Below are positions 47,801-56,454 of a DNA stretch of 64,000 bases, in pieces; positions within the stretch are counted from its first letter, which is position 1; each line of letters opens with the position of its first letter. This stretch comes from Vicinamibacterales bacterium (GTDB lineage: Bacteria; Acidobacteriota; Vicinamibacteria; Vicinamibacterales; Fen-181). The notes below the pieces were generated by a model. It saw only the letters and a program-made list of their open reading frames with translations. It did no database searches and had not been told where the DNA came from. Made by a program: the position numbers and the translations under genes. The DNA lies in the NCBI GenBank assembly GCA_036504215.1, contig DASXVO010000016.1:188001-252000 (forward strand). Direction: 5' to 3'.

Positions 47801-48028
47801 AGCAACCTGCTCAATTCCGACACCGTCACCGACTACTGGGAAAACGTCTGGCGTGACGACATCGCCGGGTATAGCGACCAGCAGTTCTTCGCCGGCTTCG
47901 ATGCCTACAAGCTCGCGGCCGCTCAGAAGGCCTCTGGTTCGACGCTGCGCGACAACCCGCTGTTCGGGAAGCCCTACGGCCGTCTGGGCGCCCGCTCGGC
48001 TCGGTTGAGCGTGCGGCTCTCGTTCTAG
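44879..48028 (+). CDS. TonB-dependent-receptor-like outer membrane protein (Oar type)
   Basis: A 1049-residue predicted outer membrane protein. A signal peptide (MGLILALCLIAGMFALPVSAQ) is followed by a carboxypeptidase-regulatory-like domain (about 26-110, GSIEGIVKDSSGAVLPGVTV and TANLQGF), a plug-like region (about 120-260, with FIVDGMDTTNL and EYGGSTGGVISAITKSGSN) and a long beta-rich barrel ending in an aromatic residue (SARLSVRLSF). This Oar-like design is greatly expanded in Acidobacteria and is thought to take up glycans or peptides or to mediate adhesion. No clear TonB box was identified. GGAGG stands 8 bases before the ATG. It has its own promoter with direct repeats, and a strong terminator follows. 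Confidence 0.92.
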   Translation: MKRMGLILALCLIAGMFALPVSAQEQTGSIEGIVKDSSGAVLPGVTVEARSPRVVGISTAMTDSKGIFRFPALPPGEYELTANLQGFNPAKQSNVSIALGQLMKVDLTLSVGGVQESVQVTAEAPLIDTKQNAQFATVQRDSIDKLPKGRDFTSVVAVAPGAQSEPYSGGIQIDGSSGSENKFIVDGMDTTNLRSGTSRNTVLVDFIQEVQVKSAGYNAEYGGSTGGVISAITKSGSNAYHGGAGLYYESSKLRNQNFNFDRINTFYDNGVIDGKVESTQTPVDPRNYYNPVFDVGGPVLKDKVWFYAGYAYTNEKSERTVKFLNSSPSTDPNKVSKTYSDTTKNSYLNWNVNTSLGPNVRVKISGANQWQSQRGLLPSVLANGFTLTGASGYALEGRKSDGYSQAAYDARPEMLKSFYDDQGSDYVNNMYSGNVDWVITPTFFANITAGSLRYDTKTPPEYIGSTTQHYFGSSNLTYLPTVIPNNLRYGSAYVDGKLSSGTNKALYGRFFLNANSIWYKSLGGQHTFKAGMRYERLSQDNDSGSTGLKAPRIYLYWNQSTTDVNGARVRGTYGYYKVRQILTKGAVHSDNFSFWLQDSWSINRKLTINAGVRAENEHVPTYTQTSDAKGIDFGFGDKIAPRIGFAYDIKGDSRWKVYGSYGHFFDMTKLSLPMGSFGADKWTDFYFTMDTYDWPTINCTDGTTGTGCTGGKLIKSRDMRYNSSLNDPRLIPYYGASRSAIDPTLKPYQTREFTMGLDHELNPTMSIGVRYVHKWMVKAIEDVGRLLPFGELYFIANPGYGDSYTILPDFPDKHTPPAERKYDSVEVRLKRRLQNRWQAEVSYTFSRLWGNYSGLGASDEEGRTDPNNNRSFDSLYQSFNQSGTWAYGPLKTDRPHVFKVQGSYDMPWGTTVGLFGIFQSGIPWSSYLSWEGYSPVFFQDRGNMGRTPFYTRIDLSLSHEFRIKNNRISVNANISNLLNSDTVTDYWENVWRDDIAGYSDQQFFAGFDAYKLAAAQKASGSTLRDNPLFGKPYGRLGARSARLSVRLSF

Positions 48029-48051
48029 ATTCGCGACACATCGGGTGGTGT

Positions 48052-48085
48052 GGCCGCGCGGGGCAACCCGCGCGGCCGTTCTTCT
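48052..48085 (+). terminator. Rho-independent-like terminator
   Basis: GGCCGCGCGGG (48052-48062) pairs perfectly over 11 bp with CCCGCGCGGCC (48067-48077) around a GCAA tetraloop and is followed by GTTCTTCTGT. It lies 24 bp after the TonB-type receptor stop. Confidence 0.75.
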
Positions 48086-48110
48086 GTACGCGGACAGAAA
48101 TCAGAGGCAT

Positions 48111-48187
48111 TCCTCCTTCATCCTTCCTCCTTCCTCCTTCCTCCTTCATCCTTCATCCTTCATCCTTCATCCTTCGCCCTTCATCCT
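48111..48187. repeat. Heptanucleotide array (TCCTTCA/TCCTTCC type)
   Basis: Eleven back-to-back 7-bp units, mostly TCATCCT and TCCTCCT with two TCGCCCT-like variants, from 48111 to 48187. The minus-strand symporter gene runs into it and takes its stop codon from the array (TGA at 48169-48167). Confidence 0.9.
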
Positions 48188-49414
48188 TCGCACCAGCACA
48201 CTCCCCGCGGCGAACCAGCCGGTCACATTGGCGAGCGTCCGGAACATGTCGGGAATCGTGTCCACTCCCATCAGGACCCCGATGCCTTCGGGCGGAACGC
48301 CCGCCGCCGCGAGCACCGGCGCCATCGTGATGATCGCGCCGGCGGGAATGCCGGGAATCGTGAACGACGTGACGACGACGGTCACGAGCACCGTCGCCAG
48401 TTGAGCGGGCGCCAGCGCGATCCCATACAGGCGGGCGACGAACAGTACGGCGACGGTCTGCGCGATCGCGCCGCCGACCCTGAACATCGACGCTGCCAGC
48501 GGCACGAAGAACGCGCTGAAATCCTCGGGCCAGTCCAACCCCTTCCGTACCCCGTCGATGGTGGCCGGCAGGGCGGCCAGCGACGACCGCGACGAGAACG
48601 CCACCGCCTGCGCGGGACCGGCAGCTCGCGCGAACCGCCCGAATCGAACGCCGCCCGCGAGCCACGCGACCGGATACAGCACGACCACGATGAACAACCC
48701 GCTGACGAGCGACAGCAGGACGATGTAGCTCACCAGTGCGCCGGCGGCCGAGAGCCCCATTCGTGCGCCGAGCGGCAACGCCAGCGCGAACACACCGACC
48801 GGCGTTGCCGTCAGCACCCACCGCACCAGGGCCAGCATCGCGTCGGAAACCCCGTGGAAGAAGCCGACGACGATGTCGCGCCGTTTCGAGTCGATGACCG
48901 TCAGCGAGAGGCCGAAGGCCAGCGCGAACACGATGAGCGGCAGGATCGCCCCGTCGGCGGCTGCCTTGAGCGCGTTGATCGGCACCAGGTCCACAAGCCA
49001 CTGTGACCAGGACGCGAGTTGGCGTGCATTGGCAGCGGCCGCCTTCCCCGCATCGGCCGCGCTCGCCCGAAGCCCGGAGGCGACAGCGGGATCGATCGCG
49101 AGCCGGCCGAGCAGCGGGTACGCGCACGCCGCGCTGAACGCGGTCGCGGTGCTGATGAGCACGACGAACAGCGCCAGTGCCCTCCCGCCGACCGAACCCA
49201 CCGATCTCGCGTTGCGCATCGAGGCGGCGCCGACGATGAGGCCCGAGGCGACGAGCGGGATGACGGTCATCCGAATCGCGTTGACGAACAGCAGGCCGAT
49301 CGGCTCGACGACCCCGGGAATCGACTGCCACCAGCCCGAGCCGGCGCTCGCGATGCCAATTCCGATCGCCAGGCCGGTAGCGAGACCCAGGAGGACGCGG
49401 AAGGTGAAGGACAT
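48167..49414 (-). CDS. Dicarboxylate/amino acid:cation symporter (DAACS)
   Basis: A 415-residue secondary transporter of the glutamate/dicarboxylate family with about eight transmembrane helices and two re-entrant hairpins. The serine-rich hairpin motif is present in variant form (FSSRSSLAALPATID). The NMDGT cation site is replaced (FRVGGAIAQTVAVL), so sodium coupling and substrate are uncertain. The final segment carries the usual GVDTIPDMFRTLANVTG with the substrate-site Asp and Asn. The last seven codons and the stop lie inside a heptanucleotide repeat array, so the C-terminus (RRMKGEG) is set by repeat length. The LysE-type exporter gene lies 42 bp upstream on the same strand. Confidence 0.9.
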   Translation of the reverse strand: MSFTFRVLLGLATGLAIGIGIASAGSGWWQSIPGVVEPIGLLFVNAIRMTVIPLVASGLIVGAASMRNARSVGSVGGRALALFVVLISTATAFSAACAYPLLGRLAIDPAVASGLRASAADAGKAAAANARQLASWSQWLVDLVPINALKAAADGAILPLIVFALAFGLSLTVIDSKRRDIVVGFFHGVSDAMLALVRWVLTATPVGVFALALPLGARMGLSAAGALVSYIVLLSLVSGLFIVVVLYPVAWLAGGVRFGRFARAAGPAQAVAFSSRSSLAALPATIDGVRKGLDWPEDFSAFFVPLAASMFRVGGAIAQTVAVLFVARLYGIALAPAQLATVLVTVVVTSFTIPGIPAGAIITMAPVLAAAGVPPEGIGVLMGVDTIPDMFRTLANVTGWFAAGSVLVRRMKGEG

Positions 49415-49456
49415 AATCAGAAGTCAGGGATCAGGGACGGAGATCACGGACGGAGA

Positions 49457-50140
49457 TCACGGACGCAGCAGCAGCCGCACGCCGAAGCCCACGAGAATGA
49501 CACCTGTCAGCCCCTCGAGCGTGCGGCGCACGGCGGGCCTCGCGAATCGGTCGGCGAGCACGCCTAGCGCACTCGCGTAAATCGTCAGCCACACCAGGCT
49601 CATCGACACGTGCGTGGCGGCGAGCACGAGAAACCGCGCGAAGAACGGATCCTGCGGCCCGATGAACTGCGGCAGGAACGTCATGTAGAACAGCACCACG
49701 GGCGGGTTCAGCAGGTTCGTCAGCACGCCGCGCGTGATGCACGCGAACAGGTCGGACGGCCGCTCCACGTGTTCGGGCAGGGTCATCCGACCGCCCGATG
49801 CGGCTGCCCCATCGGGCGTCGGCTCGTGAATGGCATGGGTGTCCCGCCCTTCCACCAACGCCTGCCACACGCCTCGGATCCCCAGATACGTCAGGTACCC
49901 CGCGCCGGCGACCTTCACCACCTGCAGCGTCCACGGCCACTGGTGGAAGATGAACGACATCCCGAGCGCCGACCCCAGTGCCAGCGTGGAATTCCCGATG
50001 TTGATCCCGAGGACCGTGTAGAGCGCCGCCCGCCGTCCCTCTCCGAGCGTCGCCTCCATGACGACGGCCATCGTCGCGCCAGGGCTGATGACCAGCAGCG
50101 CCGAGATCGTCGCATACGCAAGATACCGAGCGTCGAACAT
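49457..50140 (-). CDS. LysE/RhtB-family amino-acid exporter
   Basis: A 227-residue inner membrane exporter with about six helices. The N-terminal signature (ISPGATMAVVMEATLGEGRR, then GINIGNSTLALGSALG) and the middle NLLNPPVVLFYMTFLPQFI, with the conserved NP pair, are typical of LysE/RhtB amino-acid efflux proteins. The specific amino acid is unknown. It precedes the symporter gene by 42 bp, in which a 13-bp unit (GGACGGAGATCAC) is repeated in tandem. The two transporters may be co-expressed. About 200 bp upstream hold no supported gene. Confidence 0.92.
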   Translation of the reverse strand: MFDARYLAYATISALLVISPGATMAVVMEATLGEGRRAALYTVLGINIGNSTLALGSALGMSFIFHQWPWTLQVVKVAGAGYLTYLGIRGVWQALVEGRDTHAIHEPTPDGAAASGGRMTLPEHVERPSDLFACITRGVLTNLLNPPVVLFYMTFLPQFIGPQDPFFARFLVLAATHVSMSLVWLTIYASALGVLADRFARPAVRRTLEGLTGVILVGFGVRLLLRP

Positions 50141-50345
50141 CGGGCGATTCTACACAACTCTCACGCCGAACCCCACGACGCTGAGCGATGACCTCGTGAG
50201 TCCCGGCCCAGGCGTGGCGCCCGAGCGCATGGTCGAGGACACGTTGGAGGACGAAATGAAGAGCTTCGGTCGCCGAACCCGGCCGACGGCCGTGGACGAC
50301 GCCACGGAGACGCTGGAGAAGAAGGTCCGACGGATTTGAAAGAAA

Positions 50346-52643
50346 CTACCTGTCCAGCACCTCTCGCACCGTGCGAACCAGCGCCTCGGCGCGGACCGGC
50401 TTGAGCAGCGTGGCGTGGGCACCGAGCATCTCGGCGGTCCGCAGGAAGCGGCCCCCGAATGCGCCGGACATCGCGACGATCTTCACGCCGGGGTGGCGCT
50501 TGCGCATCTCGCGAATCGTCTCGATCCCTTCCTGCTCGGGCATCACGAGATCGGTGATCACGAGGGACACGCCGCCCCCATCCACCTCGGCGGTCGCCTG
50601 TCGGCCGTTCGCGGCCTCGGCCACCCGGTAGCCGGCCGCTTCCAGGAACTGCCGGAGCAACCGCCTGATCTCCACCTCGTCGTCAACCACCAGGATGCAG
50701 CCAGCAGGTGTTCGCGCGTCGAGCACCTGCCGCACCTTGCGCGCAAGCCCGTCGGGAGTGAACGGCTTCTGCAAATACTCGGCGTCGGCGGGCATCTGCT
50801 CCTGCTGCATCGCCGCGTGATCGGCGTAGCCCGACATGAAGATGATCTTGACGCCGGGCCGCATCGGCGCGACGGTCCTCGCCAGCTCCAGCCCTCCCAT
50901 TCCCGGCATCACGACGTCGGTCAGCACCAGATCGATGGCGCCGGGCTCCTGCCTGGCCACCTCGATCGCCTGGTTCCCGTCGCCCGCCGACAACACCCGG
51001 TAGCCATACATCGTCAGCACCTGCAAGGCGAGCTGGCGGACCTCCGGCTGGTCCTCCACGAGCAACACGGTCTCGCTCCCCTCCACGGTCGTCGTGCGAG
51101 GCGATTCCTCCACCACCGGCGTCTCGACAGCATCGACGCGCGGCAGGTAGATCTTGAAACTCGATCCGTGTCCAGGTTCGCTGTACACCCAGATGATGCC
51201 GCCGCTCTGTTTGACGACGCCGTACACCGTCGAGAGACCGAGGCCCGTCCCCTTGCCGGGGACCTTGGTCGTGAAGAACGGCTCGAAGATCTGCGCGCGC
51301 GTCGCCTCGTCCATGCCGCTGCCCGTGTCCGTCACGCCGAGGAGCACGTATGGTCCCGGCTGGCTGTCCGGATGCCGGCGCGTCATCTCCTCGCTGAGTT
51401 CGACGTTCGCCGTCTCGATGATCAGCTTGCCGCCCGATGGCATCGCGTCCCGCGCGTTCACCGCGAGGTTCATCAACACCTGCTGCACCTGGACCGGGTC
51501 GGCCTGTACGTGGCCGAGCGCCGTATCGCGTGCGAGCACGAGCTCGATGTCTTCGCCGATCAACCGCCGCAGCATCAGCTCGAGATCGCCGACCACCGCG
51601 TTGATGTCGAGCACCTTCGGCTGGAGCACCTGGCGGCGGCTGAAGGCCAGCAACTGCTGCGTCAGGCCGGCCGCCCGGTCGCCGGCCGACTTGATCTCCT
51701 GAATGCTGTCGCGGAGGGGATCGCGAGGGTCGAGCAAGCCGAGCGCCAGCTCCGAGTAACCGTTGATGACGGTGAGCAGGTTGTTGAAGTCGTGGGCCAC
51801 GGCGCCGGCCAGCCGGCCGATGCTCTCGAGACGCTGCGCCTGCAGCAACTGCTCTTCGAGACGCTTCTGCTCGGTCGTGTCCTCGAGAAGCCCAATGACG
51901 CCGGTGAGCGTGCCGTCAGGCCCTGTCAGCGGCACGGTGGACAGCCGAACCTGGATGTGGCTGCCGTCCTTGCGAACACACGGCCTGTCCAGCCCGGCCA
52001 CCACGTCGCCCTTTTCGGTGGCTGCGCGGATCTGCGCGAACTCCCCCAATTTGTCCTCGGGCACGATCGGGAGGCGCGACCCGATCGTCTCCGCGGATGT
52101 CCAACCAAACATCCGTTCGGCGGCGGCGTTCCACATGTTGACGCGGCCGTCCATGTCGAGCGCGACGATGGCGACAGGCGCGGAATCGAACAGCACCGAC
52201 GCCAACTGCGCAACCTCTCGCCTCTCCTCCTGCGCCCGCCGTCGCTCGGTGATGTCGTGCACGAACACACACGCCATCGTCAGATCGCCCTGATGCATCA
52301 GGTTTGCGCTGACGGCCACCGGGATCAGGCGGCCGTCCTTGGCCCGTTGCCGCCGCTCCACCGTCCACGCGCCACCATGCTCCAGCATCGCCCAACGTTC
52401 CCGCCAGACCTCTGGCGTCAACGCCGGGTCGAGATCGAAACCCGTCATCGAGGCCAGTTCGACCGCCGTGTAGCCGAGCGTGCGGCTGGCCGCCTCGTTG
52501 GCGTACAGGATCCGCCCGTTGGCGTCGAGGAAGTAGACCGTGTCGGCCGCCTGCTGGACGGCCAGGCGCATCATCGCGCCGAGATCTTCGGGAGTGAGAC
52601 GGCCGGAAGTGTTCGTGGCGCTCAACGGAAGACCCTCCATCAT
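50346..52643 (-). CDS. Hybrid histidine kinase (PAS-PAS-HisKA-HATPase-REC-REC)
   Basis: A 765-residue cytoplasmic sensor kinase with no membrane helix. It has two PAS domains (about 25-150 and 155-270), a HisKA domain with H284 in AVAHDFNNLLTVINGYSEL, and a HATPase domain (DTGSGMDEA, GTGLGLSTVYG). Two receiver domains follow, with phospho-acceptors D576 (LVLTDVVMP) and D698 (LVITDLVMP). The doubled C-terminal receiver suggests a branched or two-step phosphorelay to an unlinked output. No response regulator is adjacent. The ATG at 52643 or 52640 is the start. It is the last of a same-strand series with the small protein and the two M28 peptidases. Confidence 0.94.
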   Translation of the reverse strand: MMEGLPLSATNTSGRLTPEDLGAMMRLAVQQAADTVYFLDANGRILYANEAASRTLGYTAVELASMTGFDLDPALTPEVWRERWAMLEHGGAWTVERRQRAKDGRLIPVAVSANLMHQGDLTMACVFVHDITERRRAQEERREVAQLASVLFDSAPVAIVALDMDGRVNMWNAAAERMFGWTSAETIGSRLPIVPEDKLGEFAQIRAATEKGDVVAGLDRPCVRKDGSHIQVRLSTVPLTGPDGTLTGVIGLLEDTTEQKRLEEQLLQAQRLESIGRLAGAVAHDFNNLLTVINGYSELALGLLDPRDPLRDSIQEIKSAGDRAAGLTQQLLAFSRRQVLQPKVLDINAVVGDLELMLRRLIGEDIELVLARDTALGHVQADPVQVQQVLMNLAVNARDAMPSGGKLIIETANVELSEEMTRRHPDSQPGPYVLLGVTDTGSGMDEATRAQIFEPFFTTKVPGKGTGLGLSTVYGVVKQSGGIIWVYSEPGHGSSFKIYLPRVDAVETPVVEESPRTTTVEGSETVLLVEDQPEVRQLALQVLTMYGYRVLSAGDGNQAIEVARQEPGAIDLVLTDVVMPGMGGLELARTVAPMRPGVKIIFMSGYADHAAMQQEQMPADAEYLQKPFTPDGLARKVRQVLDARTPAGCILVVDDEVEIRRLLRQFLEAAGYRVAEAANGRQATAEVDGGGVSLVITDLVMPEQEGIETIREMRKRHPGVKIVAMSGAFGGRFLRTAEMLGAHATLLKPVRAEALVRTVREVLDR

Positions 52644-52669
52644 CCACTATCTTAAGGCCGACGGTGGGG

Positions 52670-52915
52670 CTATCTCAGCCAGAAATGCGACGGCAAGGAC
52701 AGCAGGGCGTACCGAGTGCGAATCTCCGCGACGCGCGCGGCGTAGGTCGATTTTTGAAATTCGCCGCGCAGCAGGGCGGCCCGGAGGCGTTGCAATTCGA
52801 ATCGATACCAGTCGTGCAGGATCGATCGGAGGCGTTCCGGCGACGTGCTGGCGAGCGGCCGCAGCCCGTGTCGTAGCAGCGCGGTGAGCACCTCGGGGCG
52901 ATAGCAGTAGACCAT
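52670..52915 (-). CDS. Small conserved-looking hypothetical protein
   Basis: An 81-residue protein with no domain I can name. It is rich in Arg, Leu and aromatic residues and appears fully helical, with RLRSILHDWYRFELQRLRAA and EIRTRYALLSLPSHFW stretches that look like a genuine conserved fold rather than noise. The ATG at 52915 lacks a Shine-Dalgarno. It fits tightly between the upstream M28 gene (46-bp gap) and the histidine kinase gene (26-bp gap), which supports it being real and co-transcribed. Function is unknown. Confidence 0.55.
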   Translation of the reverse strand: MVYCYRPEVLTALLRHGLRPLASTSPERLRSILHDWYRFELQRLRAALLRGEFQKSTYAARVAEIRTRYALLSLPSHFWLR

Positions 52916-52961
52916 CGAGGCGGTCCAACACCGAGTCAGCAGAAGACGCTCAGTTGCAGGC

Positions 52962-54638
52962 CTACTTCTTCCTCACCGCCGCGTCCCGTTTCGCCTTGAA
53001 TTCGGCGCCCGGTTTCCATTGGGGGTATGTGTCGGCCTGCGCGACGCGGTAGCCGATGGTGCCGAACAACTGCAGGTCCTGCGCGCCGCCGCTCAGGTCC
53101 CAATCCGGTTTCACCGTGTCGGTGGGCTTGTGATAGAGATTCGCGAAGAAATCCTTCCGTACCTCGAGCCCATAGCCGGCCGGCTTGCCGATGTAGTCGT
53201 CACCGTGATCCGGCTCGAACGCCGGCACTCCCTGTCGCGCCAACGAGAAGTGGTCGGAGCGGTAGTACATGCCCCGTTCCGGCTCCGGGTCGGGCTTCAA
53301 CACGCGCCCCTGTTCAGCCGCCGCCACCCGTGCATAGTCATCGAGATCGGACGCGCCCAGGCCGATCACCGTGAGGTCCCTCGTCTTGCCGTGGACGTTC
53401 AGCATCTCGAGGTTGATCTCCGCCAGCGTCTTCTCGAGCGGATAGATCGGATGGGTGGCGTAGTACTCGGACCCGAGCATCAGTTGCTCCTCGCTCGTGA
53501 CGGCCAGAAAGAGGATGCTGCGCTTGGGTGCGGTCGGCAGTGCCGCGAAGGTACGCGCCAACTCCAGCAATCCGCCGACGGCCACCGCGTTGTCCAGGGC
53601 GCCATGATAGACAGGATCGCCGTTCAGCGGGGCTCCGATGCCGAAGTGGTCCCAGTGCGCCGTATAGAGCACGTACTCGTGCTTCAACGCCGGGTCGCTG
53701 CCCTCGACCCTGCCGATGACGTTTCGCGACGCCAGCGTGCGGATCTTATTGACGAGCCGCATCGACGCGTTCAACCCGAGTGACACGGGCTTGAACTCGA
53801 GTGTCGCCGCCTGCTTCTTCAGGGCGTCGAAGTCGCGACCGGCCAGCGCGAACAGCTTCCGCACCTGCTCGAGCCGAATCCACCCCTCGATTGCCGGACG
53901 TGTCATGTTCCCGTCCGGCTGAGCAATATCGAACTGTTCGCCCGTCTTCACCTGGACGACCGAGAACGGATACCCGGCCGGCCCGGTCTCGTGGACAATG
54001 AGAGCGGCCGCCGCCCCGAGCTTCTGCGCAATCTCGAACTTGTACGTCCAACGGCCGTAGTACGTCATCGCCTTGCCGCCGAACATCTTCGGGTCGAGTT
54101 CGGCCGGGTTCGCGCGGTCGGCGACGGGGGGGTCGCCAACCAGCATCACGAGTGTCTTGCCCCTGACGTCGAGGCCCTTGTAGTCATCCCAGCTGAACTC
54201 GGGCGCCTGAACGCCGTACCCGACGAACACCATCTCGGAGTTGCCAAGTTCGACCGTCGGCACCGAACGCTTCGTCCACGCGACAATGTCGTCCTTGAAC
54301 GCGAGGCGAAGGGCCTGAGCGCCGTCCTTCGTCACCGTCATCGCGGTGGCCGGATCGGGCGTGATGCCAACGAGCGGAACATTCTGGAAGTAGGAGTCGG
54401 CCGGCGCGCCGGGCTTCAGACCGAACTTGCGGAACTGATCCGCGATGTACGTCACCGTCAGTTCCTCGCCCTTCGTTCCCGGCGCCCGTCCCTCGAACCG
54501 ATCGGACGACAACGTCATCGCATGCTGGAGCACGGCGTTGGCGTCGATGGCGGGCAACGTCGCCGGCAGTTGGGCGAACACGAATCCCGAGAAGGCGAAC
54601 AGCAGCCCGAGAGAGGCTGCCAGTGCTCGTGCTGTCAT
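52962..54638 (-). CDS. Exported M28 metallopeptidase with PA domain (copy 1)
   Basis: A 558-residue secreted aminopeptidase-like protein. A signal peptide (LAASLGLLFAFSGFVFAQ) is followed by a region containing a PA-type insert (about 130-270) and the M28 catalytic domain. Zinc ligands can be matched to HWDHFGIG, GALDNAVAVGG, TSEEQLMLG and YRSDHFSLARQG. The fifth position reads NLEMLNVHG, with Glu where the neighbouring copy and most M28 enzymes have Asp. It shares its whole length with the gene just upstream (78-bp gap), so the pair arose by tandem duplication. Substrates are likely peptides or dipeptides outside the cell. Confidence 0.92.
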   Translation of the reverse strand: MTARALAASLGLLFAFSGFVFAQLPATLPAIDANAVLQHAMTLSSDRFEGRAPGTKGEELTVTYIADQFRKFGLKPGAPADSYFQNVPLVGITPDPATAMTVTKDGAQALRLAFKDDIVAWTKRSVPTVELGNSEMVFVGYGVQAPEFSWDDYKGLDVRGKTLVMLVGDPPVADRANPAELDPKMFGGKAMTYYGRWTYKFEIAQKLGAAAALIVHETGPAGYPFSVVQVKTGEQFDIAQPDGNMTRPAIEGWIRLEQVRKLFALAGRDFDALKKQAATLEFKPVSLGLNASMRLVNKIRTLASRNVIGRVEGSDPALKHEYVLYTAHWDHFGIGAPLNGDPVYHGALDNAVAVGGLLELARTFAALPTAPKRSILFLAVTSEEQLMLGSEYYATHPIYPLEKTLAEINLEMLNVHGKTRDLTVIGLGASDLDDYARVAAAEQGRVLKPDPEPERGMYYRSDHFSLARQGVPAFEPDHGDDYIGKPAGYGLEVRKDFFANLYHKPTDTVKPDWDLSGGAQDLQLFGTIGYRVAQADTYPQWKPGAEFKAKRDAAVRKK

Positions 54639-54716
54639 CGAAGTCTCCGCCGACGGGAGGGGCGCCTTCTGAGGCGCCCCTCCCCTGGTTGCCGCCCGCT
54701 TCTGCCGCGATGGCGT

Positions 54717-56414
54717 TTACCGCGCCCGAAGCATCTCGTCCCGTTTCGCCTTGAACTCGGTGCCGGGTTTCCACTGAGGGTATTTCTCGGACTGCGCGAT
54801 GCGGTAACCGACCATCCAGAAGTACTGCAGGTCCTCGACCGCGCCGCTCATGTCCCAGTCCGGCTTCACCTTGTCGGACGGCTTGTGGTAGTCGTTCGCG
54901 ATGTAGGCGTCGCTAATCTGCTTGCCCCACCCTTCCGGCTTGCCGATGTACTCGATCCCGCCGCCGCTCGCCAGCGCGGGGACGCCCTGCTTGGCAAACG
55001 GGAAGTGATCGGACCGGTAGTAGCCGCCCTTCTCGGGCTCGGGATCCGGCTTGATGACGCGGTGCTGCTCGGCGGCCACGGCCTGCGCGATGTCGTCGAG
55101 TTCGGAGTTGCCCAGACCGGTCACCGTGAGGTCGCTCGTGCGGCCGTTCACGTTCAGGCCGTCCATGTTGACGACGCCCAACGTCTTCGCGAGCGGGTAC
55201 AGCGGGTTGCGTGCGTAGTAGTCGGAGCCGAGCAGTCCCTGCTCCTCCGCGGTGACCGCCAGCATCAGGATCGACCGCTTCGGTGCCACCGGGAGCTTCA
55301 CGTACGCGCGGCCGAGTTCGATCATGCCGCCGATGCCGGTCGCGTTGTCCTTTGCACCGTGGTAGATCTTGTCGCCGTTGATCTCCGGCCCGATGCCGTA
55401 GTGGTCCCAGTGCCCCGTGTAGATCACCCACTCGTTCTTCAGCGTCGGATCGCTGCCCTCGACTTTGCCGACGACGTTGGTCGAATCGATCGTCCGGATC
55501 TTGCTGTGCAACGTCATCGAGGCGGTCACGCCAAGAGGCATCGGGGTGAACTCACGCGTCGCGGCGTTCTTCTTCAGCGTATCGAAGTCCTTGCCCGCCA
55601 TGGCGAACAGCTTCTTCGCCTGGTCCAGCGTGATCCAGCCCTCGATCGCCGCGCGGGACATGTTCTTGTCGGGCGCCACCAGATCGAACTGCTCGACCAC
55701 CTTGCTCTGGACGACGGAGAACGGGTAGGCAGCGGGCCCGGTCTCGTGGACGATCAGCACACCCGCGGCGCCCATCTTCTGCCCCATCTCGTACTTGTAG
55801 CTCCAGCGCCCGTAGTAGGTCATGGCGCGGCCGCCGAAGAACTTCGGGTCGAGCCTGGTCGGGTCTGCGGGATCCGGCAGCGGCGGGTCGTTGATCAGCA
55901 CGACCATCGTCTTGCCCTTGAGATCGACGTTCTTGTAGTCGTCCCAATTGAACTCGGGTGCCTGGACGCCGTAGCCGACAAATACCATCTCCGACTTGTC
56001 GAGGCTGACGGTCTCGGTCACGCGCTTGGTCCAGGCAACCACGTCGTCTTTGAACTTGAGCTTCTGTTGCTTGGCGCCCTTCCGGAAGACGAGCGTCGTC
56101 GCGGGGTCAGCGGTGATGCCGACCATCGGCACCTTCTGGATGTAGGTGCCATCCGGATTCCCCGGCTTGAGACCGGCCTTCTTGAACTGGTCGGAGATGT
56201 AGGCGACGGTCAGTTCCTCCCCCTTCGTGCCCGGGGCGCGTCCCTCGTATTCGTCGGACGACAGGACCTTCGTGTGTGCGAGGACGGCGTTTCCGTCCAC
56301 GGCAGGAAACGCAACCGCCGCCGGCGTTGGGGCCGGCGCCGATTTCGATCCGCCACAGGCGGCCGGCCAGACGGCCACCGCCAACAGCAGGGTAACGGCA
56401 GACAGACGGTTCAT
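54717..56414 (-). CDS. M28 metallopeptidase lipoprotein with PA domain (copy 2)
   Basis: A 565-residue paralogue of the downstream M28 gene. The leader LLLAVAVWPAACGG ends in a lipobox-type Cys (about residue 20), predicting a lipoprotein, whereas copy 1 has an ordinary signal peptide. The PA-type insert is at about 130-280. The zinc ligands form the canonical set: GHWDHYGIG, GAKDNATGIGG, TAEEQGLLG, NMDGLNVNG and YRSDHFPFAKQG. It probably trims peptides at the outer or periplasmic membrane surface. It heads a same-strand series (M28, M28, small protein, histidine kinase). Directly upstream lies a 9-bp repeat array, so its promoter region has been altered or supplied by that array. Confidence 0.93.
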   Translation of the reverse strand: MNRLSAVTLLLAVAVWPAACGGSKSAPAPTPAAVAFPAVDGNAVLAHTKVLSSDEYEGRAPGTKGEELTVAYISDQFKKAGLKPGNPDGTYIQKVPMVGITADPATTLVFRKGAKQQKLKFKDDVVAWTKRVTETVSLDKSEMVFVGYGVQAPEFNWDDYKNVDLKGKTMVVLINDPPLPDPADPTRLDPKFFGGRAMTYYGRWSYKYEMGQKMGAAGVLIVHETGPAAYPFSVVQSKVVEQFDLVAPDKNMSRAAIEGWITLDQAKKLFAMAGKDFDTLKKNAATREFTPMPLGVTASMTLHSKIRTIDSTNVVGKVEGSDPTLKNEWVIYTGHWDHYGIGPEINGDKIYHGAKDNATGIGGMIELGRAYVKLPVAPKRSILMLAVTAEEQGLLGSDYYARNPLYPLAKTLGVVNMDGLNVNGRTSDLTVTGLGNSELDDIAQAVAAEQHRVIKPDPEPEKGGYYRSDHFPFAKQGVPALASGGGIEYIGKPEGWGKQISDAYIANDYHKPSDKVKPDWDMSGAVEDLQYFWMVGYRIAQSEKYPQWKPGTEFKAKRDEMLRAR

Positions 56415-56454
56415 CAGATGGACTCCTCGAGGGCAAGACGGAGGAATTCTATCA

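Noticed and set aside
50229-50339. 36-codon open frame between the LysE and histidine kinase genes
   Set aside because: No Shine-Dalgarno, no recognisable similarity, and it may be a chance frame.
50415-52655. 746-codon plus-strand frame opposite the hybrid histidine kinase
   Set aside because: Complementary shadow of the kinase gene; no family motif.
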